Below are positions 12,001-20,128 of a stretch of 64,000 nt of DNA, in pieces. The DNA is from Brachionus manjavacas (Eukaryota; Rotifera; Eurotatoria; Ploima; Brachionidae). Both the position numbers and the translations under genes were made by a program. Numbering within the stretch: position 1 is the first letter of the stretch; the number at the start of each line of letters is the position of its first letter. Under the pieces are notes generated by a model. It saw only the letters and a list, made by a program, of their open reading frames with translations. It was not told where the DNA came from and made no database searches. The DNA lies in the NCBI GenBank assembly GCA_019054805.1, contig JAHQIY010000016.1, positions 620,001-684,000 on the forward strand, in the 5' to 3' direction.

Positions 12001-15000
12001 AATTTAAGCATACAAACGTTCTTGAAAAAAAAAACAATTTATCTTAAAAAATTTCAATTTATGAAATATAATTATAATTTTTAATAAATTAATTGTTTAA
12101 TTAATAAGAGAAGTTTAGAAAATTTTTCAAAAAATCAAATTAATATAGAATAGAATTTGTCGAATTTTTGACAAAAAAATTAAACAAAATCTTCTAAATC
12201 AGATCGAAATTTATATTTTTAAAAGAGTTTTACAAACAGAATTTAAGTTCTGGTTTCTTTTACTACTCACAACACCGCAAATGCTGAAAAATCGCTCAAC
12301 CAAAGCCGAAAATGCTGGAAATGAAAACAACTTTTTTGCTTTTTCACCAAAAATAGGTAGAATTAATAGGTAGAATATTTAAGTAAATTTTGAATGTAAA
12401 TTTTAAGTGTAACAATTACACTCACACTAAACACTTGGTTTTTTTCAAGTACGTATGTATGAATTTAAAAAAGGAAAAAAATATTTTCTATTCGTAAAAG
12501 AGGGTTTTAGGTTTTCAGCCAAAAATCTCTAGTTTAAGGTTGATAAAACATCAGATTCATGTTTATTAACCTTGTTTTAAAAAAATTAAATTGGTCAAGC
12601 ATTATTCAAAAAAAATAGAAAACTAAATTAGATTTATTTGTCTTTTTTATATTAATAATTTTTAGCTGATTTACTCAAAAAAAGTTAAAAAGTTGTGCAG
12701 TTATTCTGATTTTATATAAAATCAAAGTAGGGTTTAAAGGCTTTTAGACTTACTCTCCGCTAATTTTAAAAGAAAGAAATTAATATAATATTTAAAATTA
12801 AAAAATCAAATTAAATATTTTTTTTAACTAACTATTTTATCCAAAAAAAAATGTTTAAATTGTCGCGATGGGATTAAAGTCATTTAGTGTAAAGCTCAAT
12901 TTTTAGTTAACTCTTTTTGTAATGGTAAATTTAATACCATAAAAAAGAAGAAAATTATAAAAAATTTTAAAATAAATCGATAAAAATATTGAATTAAACA
13001 AAAGCTACTAAATAATGTAAAAAAATATTTAGATTGATTTTTTTGAAGGAGTATATCCAGAAAAAAAAACACTTTATTACCAGAAAATTTTAAAGAATAA
13101 TTCATTTGTTTTTAAATTGATTTAATAATAAAAATATAATTCAAAATAAAACAATATTTCGAGACAACAAGCTATTATTTTATCAAATTTCGAATTTTTA
13201 AAATTTAATCAAAATAAATAAATTTGCAATTTGAATGCATTTTAATTTTTTTAAGTGTAAAAAAAGAGACTTAAAAGCTTTATAAATGACGTCATCTGCT
13301 ATGCATTCAAATAGACCAAAATTATTTTGATCAGATTTGAAATTTACTTTAAATTTAATTTAAATCATATTCTTTTTAATTTAAAGAATTTTGTCTCCCT
13401 TTCAAAAAATTCAAGTCACAATTAAATCAGAACATTTTTTTTTTTATTTCAATTTAATTTTTTAAATTTAAAAATAATTATTTTCTCTTACAGCCAGAGT
13501 TAATTCTTTAGATATCATAATTCGGAAATTAAAAAAATTGAGACTTTTTATGATTATAAAACAAGACTGCAGTGTTGATTCTTGATACTTTAAACACTTT
13601 TTTAAAATTTAGATTAATGAATCAAAAAGTTAAAAGTAGTTAAAGTTAAAAGATTGTCAACTCTATTACTGTTTTTTAATCCAGATCTCTGGAATATTTT
13701 GAATAATATTTTGAATTTGTTAAAAAATACTTTACTATAAGGAAGAATACAAACTAAGGATTTTGATTTAAAATCATAATTATAAATATAAATTCTTTAA
13801 ATTTTTTTTTAAATTTTAATCTTAAAATTAAAATTATTATTTAATATTATTAAATTCTACAATTCTACAACTAATTTTGAAATATGAACAAATAAATCTT
13901 ACCTTTTTTAAATTGTTTTTTTTTTTGAATTAAAAAAAATCCAGGCATCTAAACGATCGATACCGATTTAGACTTAAAACCGATTCATAAATTTATTTTA
14001 GATTCAAAAGGATAATTTTGATTCTCAATAAAAATCTTACTATTTTGATCCATTCAGTCCACTCTCAGTATTTTATAAGATTTTGTTTACTTTAAAAGGC
14101 TTAAAATGTTGTTTTTGCTAAAAAAATTAAAATTAGGATTACAAAATACAAGTTGTAGCCATGATATTTTTGACTTCAAAATTTTAACAAAATTCGATTT
14201 TTTTTAATTCTCGATTTTAAAAAAAAAATTTTATTTTCAATTAAAATATTACAATACCAATTTCGTTTAAATTGAGTTTCACAAAACGAAAGAAAAAATT
14301 TTAACTTTTTAGACAAAATTGGTTTTAAAATTTGCTTAGGCAAGAGCTATTAAATTATTTTATTTTTACAGGCTAAAGAATGATTCAAATTGTTAAAAAA
14401 TCAAAATAAATGGTCAAAAAAGAGCCAAAAGCTTAACTCTATTGATATAATATTTATTTTTTTAAGAATGAATTACAAAAAATTCGTCAAGATTTTAGTA
14501 CAATGATGAACAAATATTCGAATTTAGAGACTTCGAACAATGAACTAAACGAAAGTTTAAACTCGCTGAAAAATTTAACTGGTGCTAATAGAAACGAAAT
14601 CGTTTTAAGACGTGATCCAGTTGACGTTTCAGCGTAAATTTCAAACTAATTTAAAAAAAACATGTATTTTAATATTTAAATTTCTAGAATGATCACCGAA
14701 GTTCCACTTAAAACATTGACTACTTTGAACAGCTATTTACTGCAGAACTTAATTCAGTCCAAAGAAGAACTTTCAGACAACGGTTTTAGTTCTAAATCAG
14801 CAACAAATTTTGGTCAAATGAACAAAAATGAACAAAGCCAATTTTTTACCAATTATTCAAGCAAATCTTTCAACTGCCCAAAATGCTGTAAAGTAGCAGA
14901 CAATTTTCAGACTTTCGGCTCCAATTCCTATGCAGACATGCTAAAGTACGAGCTATCTAAACGAATTGAATTACAAGTTGCCAAGGAACTATCTCAGTCG

Positions 15001-15156
15001 GCCGGATTTAATTCAATCAAGTCAAAAACTATGTCGGAACCCGCCGATTCACTTTACAGCACCATGAAGACAAATACTAGATACAGCACTAATTTTTATA
15101 GTAACAGTAATAATTCAGACTTGTTGACCAGTTTGCGATCTAAATTTTTAATTTGA
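9093..15156 (+). CDS. PLAT/LH2-domain protein with long coiled coil, three exons
   Basis: Exons are 9093-11930, 14467-14633 and 14688-15156 (1,157 residues from the in-frame ATG at 9093). Residues about 12-130 form a PLAT/LH2 domain: IYVYTSRLKGAGTDAGVYMQ, a Gly/Asn loop, then PQKIKIGHDNKGLLAGWHLE, matching the family's GTDA and IGHDN..GxGWxL signatures. PLAT domains are beta-sandwiches that bind lipids or proteins. Residues about 150-520 are disordered and acidic, with three copies of a GLKEL(I/M)(R/K)EEK-type motif. Residues about 525-940 are a continuous Glu/Lys/Leu coiled coil that carries on into exon 2. The exon 1 donor CAC|GTAAGA and the exon 2 acceptor TTTTAAG|AAT are both phase 0; exon 2 to exon 3 is phase 2. 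The frame is open upstream to an acceptor-like CTCTTTCAG at about 9000-9009, so an upstream exon may exist. A scaffold role is inference. Confidence 0.8.
11931..14466 (+). other. Large intron of the PLAT/coiled-coil gene
   Basis: AT-rich, low-complexity sequence bounded by GTAAGA and TTTTAAG. I see no internal gene. A short open stretch at about 12230-12358 (containing NRSTKAENAGNENNFFAF) could be an alternative exon, but I cannot show it. Confidence 0.6.
14467..15156 (+). CDS. Exons 2 and 3 of the PLAT/coiled-coil gene
   Basis: Exon 2 (14467-14633) has no start codon of its own and encodes NELQKIRQDFSTMMNKY followed by a heptad-like stretch, continuing the coiled coil of 9093-11930 in phase 0. 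Its donor GC|GTAAAT splices in phase 2 to TTTCTAG|A at 14688, over a 54-bp intron. Exon 3 encodes a polar Ser/Asn-rich tail with a CPKCC motif and stops at 15154-15156. It could instead be a separate small gene, but the open upstream frame and matching phases favour one gene. Confidence 0.65.
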
Positions 15157-15658
15157 TTAATTTCTATTCTAATCACTATCTTTATATATTTAAATAATTC
15201 TATCACAATCATTTTTTAATTATTTATTAACACTTAACCCTTTTTTTTAAACTCATATTTTGAATTTTAACTTCACTTTTAAAGTAATTTTTTTGAACAT
15301 AATAATATTTTTAAATAAATAAAAGTTTTTTAGACTTTAAATTCTTATCAGGGTCTCATTCCAAAATTTTCTTAAGAAAATAAAACCAAACCGAATGTAA
15401 ATTTTCTTTAAAAAAATTAAAATTTCTGTATTTTAGTTTTAATTTCTATTTTTAAATTTGATCGGGTCAAATCGGAGAAATTCTTCTAATTTAATTTTTT
15501 TTATTTTTGAGAGTCAGAAAATTAGAAAATAAATAAATATATTTTTATTTACAGAATCAGTTAAAAAAACAGCAAATTTTAAAGCAAATAAAGCAAATTC
15601 TTTAACTCGTATGAGAATTTTTCCCAAGCTATAGAAGAAACAGAGTATTAAAAAATCT

Positions 15659-16011
15659 GGCAATGTGAAATATTAGTACAAAAATTACAGTACAAAAAGT
15701 AAAAACGCTATAATTTTTTTTCTAATTGTGTAAAAATGGTTCTGTAAACAGTACAATATTGTACAAATTTTTTAGAAACGAATACCAAGCTCTGCAAAAA
15801 CTCTGCATTTTTCTGTAAAATGCACACCATCAAAAAATATATGATTAATATATGCAATAAATTGCAGAGTTTTTGCAGAGCTTGGTATTCGTTTCTAAAA
15901 AATTTGTACAATATTGTACTGTTTACAGAACCATTTTTACACAATTAGAAAAAAAATTATAGCGTTTTTACTTTTTGTACTGTAATTTTTGTACTAATAT
16001 TTCACATTGCC
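15659..16011. mobile_element. 353-bp foldback MITE, apparently perfect 149-bp inverted arms, 8-bp TSD
   Basis: The left arm at 15659-15807 and the right arm at 15863-16011 are reverse complements of each other. Reading both in full I found no mismatch. A 55-bp AT-rich loop separates them. The ends are GGCAATGTG...CACATTGCC. The 8-bp direct repeat AAAAATCT flanks the element at 15651-15658 and 16012-16019, the target-site duplication length of hAT-superfamily transposons. There is no coding capacity, so it is a non-autonomous element. It lies in the intergenic stretch after the PLAT gene; 15157-15650 shows nothing else. Confidence 0.9.
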
Positions 16012-16231
16012 AAAAATCTGGGAGATTTAAATATAGTTTTCTGTAAAGAAAAAAATTAATAGTTGAGTCACTTTTAATTTAATTTAAAACATATGAATTT
16101 TGAACTTTTACATTTTTTTAATTATACAATATTAAAAATTTACAACAGAGATAAGTTTTAAATTAATAAATAAAGATGGAAAATATTTCTTTTAATGAAA
16201 ATGGAAATTTTTCTTTTGGCCTTTTTTTACA

Positions 16232-16344
16232 TTAATTTCCGTAATTTGACAAAAAATGACGATAAATTATCGTAAATTCGTGGATTCTTGCTTTTGGTAA
16301 TTTACGTTAATTATTGTAAAATTTTGTCAAATTACGGAAATTAA
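16232..16344. repeat. Small palindromic element
   Basis: The 23-bp arms at 16232-16254 (beginning TTAATTTCCG) and 16322-16344 (ending CGGAAATTAA) are inverted copies of each other. The interior contains motifs such as GATAAATTATCGTAAATT that resemble the foldback element at 40194-40996. No target duplication is clear. Confidence 0.6.
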
Positions 16345-16451
16345 CGTAAATTCTGTTAAAATTCTTTTAACGTAGCACCACTCTTTTTTGGATATTAATT
16401 GTATACTAACTGTATATTAATTCTAACATATCATTGAGGATCAGTTGAGAA

Positions 16452-18172
16452 TAGTGTTGGTGTCCGTGCAAGCGGACAGTAAACGGGCCAAAAATTTTAA
16501 AAACCGTGACCGTGACCGTATTAACCGTTCCAATTTTGGCGGGCGGACTCTGGCCCGTTTATTTTGGCGGGCTAAATTTTGAACCGTTTAATAAACGTTT
16601 AAAAATAAACGGGCGGTCCAAGAAACCGTTCCAATTTTGGCGGGCGGACTCTGGCCCGTTTATTTTGGCGGGCTAATTTTTGGCCCGTTTAATAAACGTT
16701 TAAAAATAAACGGGCGGTCCAAGAAACCGTTCCAATTTTGGCGGGCGGACTCTGGCCCGTTTATTTTGGCGGGCTAAATTATGGCCCGTTTAATAACCGT
16801 TTAAAAATAAACGGGCGGTCCATGAAACCGTTCCAATTTTGGCGGACGGACTCTGGCCCGTTTATTTTGGCGGGCTAAATTTTGGCCCGTTTAATAACCG
16901 TTTAAAAATAAACGGGCGGTCCATGAAACCGTTCCAATTTTGGCGGACGGACTCTGGCCCGTTTATTTTGGCGGGCTAATTTTTGGCCCGTTTAATAACC
17001 GTTTAAAAATATTTTTTATTTTTTAAATAAAATTTTTATTTTTTATTAATTTTTAAATAAAATTTTTTTTTCGTAGATTTTTTTTATTTTTTTTTCTAAT
17101 TAAAAAATAACTTTTTTTTTAAAAAATAAATATATTAAGATAGCTTAATTTTTTATTTATTTCCTGTTTTTTGTCAAAATTAAGACCGCCAAGTTGACCG
17201 GCAAAATTAACGCTCGCCAAAAATCTGGCCGGTTATTTGACCGCCCGTTTATTTTTAAACGGTTATTAAACGGGCCAAAAATTAGCCCGCCAAAATAAAC
17301 GGGCCAGAGTCCGTCCGCCAAAATTGGAACGGTTTCATGGACCGCCCGTTTATTTTTAAACGGTTATTAAACGGGCCAAAATTTAGCCCGCCAAAATAAA
17401 CGGGCCAGAGTCCGTCCGCCAAAATTGGAACGGTTTCATGGACCGCCCGTTTATTTTTAAACGGTTATTAAAAGGGCCAAAATTTAGCCCGCCAAAATAA
17501 ACGGGCCAGAGTCCGTCCGCCAAAATTGGAACGGTTTCATGGACCGCCCGTTTATTTTTAAACGGTTATTAAAAGGGCCAAAATTTAGCCCGCCAAAATA
17601 AACGGGCCAGAGTCCGTCCGCCAAAATTGGAACGGTTTCATGGACCGCCCGTTTATTTTTAAACGGTTATTAAAAGGGCCAAAATTTAGCCCGCCAAAAT
17701 AAACGGGCCAGAGTCCGTCCGCCAAAATTGGAACGGTTTCATGGACCGCCCGTTTATTTTTAAACGGTTATTAAACGGGCCATAATTTAGCCCGCCAAAA
17801 TAAACGGGCCAGAGTCCGCCCGCCAAAATTGGAACGGTTTCTTGGACCGCCCGTTTATTTTTAAACGTTTATTAAACGGGTCAAAATTTAGCCCGTCAAA
17901 ATAAACGGGCCAGAGTCCGCCCGCCAAAATTGGAACGGTTTCTTGGACCGCCCGTTTATTTTTAAACGTTTATTAAACGGGCCAAAAATTAGCCCGCCAA
18001 AATAAACGGGCCAGAGTCCGCCCGCCAAAATTGGAACGGTTTCTTGGACCGCCCGTTTATTTTTAAACGTTTATTAAACGGGTCAAAATTTAGCCCGCCA
18101 AAATAAACGGGCCAACAACCGCGATGAACCGCCCGTTTCTGGACCGGTTAGCTCTGTCCGCGTCCAACACTA
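16452..18172. mobile_element. hAT-like non-autonomous element built of opposed 101-bp tandem arrays
   Basis: The element starts TAGTGTTGG and ends CCAACACTA, and is flanked by the 8-bp duplication GTTGAGAA (16444-16451 and 18173-18180). TIR style and TSD length fit the hAT superfamily. The left arm holds five copies of a 101-bp unit (landmark AACCGTTCC at about 16523, 16624, 16725, 16826 and 16927). After an AT-rich centre (about 17010-17220) the right arm holds eight to nine copies of the same unit in reverse orientation (landmark GGAACGG every 101 bp from 17326 to 18033). Each unit has internal inverted motifs (GGCCCGTTT against AAACGGGC), so single units can also fold. The GC content is far above that of the surroundings. 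No ORF encodes a transposase. Confidence 0.88.
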
Positions 18173-18466
18173 GTTGAGAAGATGATGATCAAGTGATACG
18201 TGTGGTGTATCAAATACCTGAAAATAATGTTTTGGTACCGCTATTCTAATTAAATCTCTATAGTTTATTATTTTTTAAATTAACGCAAGGAAAATTATGG
18301 GCCATTACATATCATAGGATAACTAATTTTTAAGAAATATTTGTTATTTATTTACAACGTTAGTATATTTGAAAGCATTAAAATTTATTTTTAGATGATA
18401 GAAGATGAAGTGATAGCCTTTTAAATGAATCTTTGTTTAAATTTTTAAGCTCAAAAAACTTTAAGT

Positions 18467-18870
18467 AGTAGTAGTATGAATGCTGTGGGAGTCTTTGGAT
18501 TCCAAGTGGCGGCGCACGTAGACGCCCCACTATAGCAGCTTCCGTTAATTTTAAAAAATCAATTCTCTTGGATTACTTATATTTACGAAGTGCAGGGATT
18601 TTCTCTGTTGCTCTTTGCTGAACCTTTTCTATTTAAGAAATGCCTTCATCTAGATATGGACACCATGAACTAATTAATTTCGAGCTCTAGTTGAGGTCTC
18701 ACAAGCTCAGTGTATAACATTTTTAACGAGTCAAGCTTCAATTTCTTGAAGCGATTAGCTATCATTTGTAAGATGCGATTTCCACGATCCGTGCAATTCC
18801 TCACCTGATTTGTCCATTTTAGGTTTTTTTGAATAAAGATGCCTAAATCTTTCTCGAAAGTTGTTTAAAA
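18467..18870 (-). pseudogene. Non-LTR retrotransposon relic (3' end of reverse transcriptase ORF)
   Basis: On the minus strand the conceptual product contains EKDLGIFIQKNLKWTNQVRN, then RILQMIANRFKKLKLDSLKM and LYTELVRPQLE. This is the conserved region after the reverse-transcriptase palm in CR1/Jockey/L2-type LINEs. The frame then breaks. The 3' end carries a (TAC)n tract (GTAGTAGTAGTA on the + strand at about 18467), as in the relic at 47841-48990, which suggests one family. It is 5'-truncated, as expected for LINE insertions. Confidence 0.8.
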
Positions 18871-19175
18871 CAATATCTTAGTACCATGTTTGTAAAAAAT
18901 GTAATCATAGTTAGAATTTTTTAATTATTAATTAATACCAAATTAAATAAAAAAGCACTAATTAATATTTATTTATACTTATTTGATTAACACTTTTTAC
19001 TTAAAATTGAATCATTTTACTAAGCATTTTATCTCAATATTTTACCTTTGTTACTTATTAATTGAATTTTCTTTAATTAAAGTAATTTTTGAAATATTAA
19101 AAAATAACTTTTTCTTAAAAAAACAATGAATAAATAATAAATTAAAATAAAATAAAATGTCTAGTTAAAGTCATC

Positions 19176-19671
19176 ATTTTAGAAAACCAATTTAATGATA
19201 CAGCCGAAGTCGCTGAAGCGTTACAAAAAAAAAAGAGAAGTGTTAGCAAAGTATATGAATATCTCCAGGAATGTCATTTGTTGAATTTAAAAGATTAAAA
19301 AAAACCATCAATTTGATAACATTTCTTGTAGTTTTCATACAACAAATAGACTTGCCAACAGCGATAAACTTGTCTACTACTTCGAACGTAAAAAAATAGG
19401 GTGCAAAAAAACACATTTTTTAAGTCTTCTATAAAAAAGCTAGCGCACCGAAAAAATAACCAAATGAAACACAAGCTTTTGACGCTGTTCTAAAAGGCAT
19501 TGAGTCTAGTGAGTCTGATGTTGAAGAGGAGGAACCAGTTTCAAAAAGAGCAAGATTGGAAGCAAACAATGTAGAAGTAATTGACAAACAAGTAAAATCG
19601 TATGATCAATGTGGCGCGCTAATGAAGAAAAAACCCTACTGGGCTTTTCCAAACAAATGTGGAAAAAATTA
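19176..19671 (+). pseudogene. Unidentified coding-like stretch (decayed or multi-exon)
   Basis: Three protein-like pieces follow one another on the + strand: one with TAEVAEALQKKKRSVSKVYE (about 19198-19298), one with NRLANSDKLVYYFERKKIG (about 19344-19400), and one with SSESDVEEEEPVSKRARLEA ending KKPYWAFPNKCGKN and a stop (about 19462-19671). The last has an acidic patch, a KRAR nuclear-localisation-like motif and two cysteines. Stops and frame changes separate the pieces, so this is either a multi-exon small gene with short introns or a degraded gene or transposon ORF. I do not recognise the family. Confidence 0.35.
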
Positions 19672-20128
19672 AAAAATTTAGTCTAACAAGTAAAAAAAGT
19701 TTTTTTTCTATTTTTATTGTCGTTTTAATCAAATTGGTGTCGAATAATAAAAAAAGTGTTTTTTTTAATTTTTTCTGGTTATTCTAATAAAGTTGAGGGA
19801 AAAACTTATAAATCTGGGATGTTTTATTAAAAATTTTTGGCATTAGAAATAAATTTATCCTTGAAAAACATTTGTTGTATTCCGTTCGGTATTATTGAAT
19901 ATCTACTTTGTCCAACGAAATCAGAATTGAAATTTCCTAAATTTAAGATAAAATTTGTTTGATTTTATTCTAAAATTAATAAATAAAAAAAATTTGTTTT
20001 AAATTAATGAAATAAAATCAACTATAGAATGAAAAAATTTCAATTATTATTTTTTCAAAAATTTATTTAAAATAATTTTAAACAAACCACTATTAAAAAA
20101 AATCAAAAATAACCAAATTACAAAACGA

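Noticed and set aside
12230..12358. Possible extra exon in the PLAT gene's large intron
   Set aside because: The flanking exons already join in phase without it, and its acceptor is weak.
16452..18172. CRISPR-like regular repeat spacing
   Set aside because: The 101-bp units are contiguous with no unique spacers, lie in two opposite orientations, and are inside a transposon with TSDs in a eukaryotic genome.
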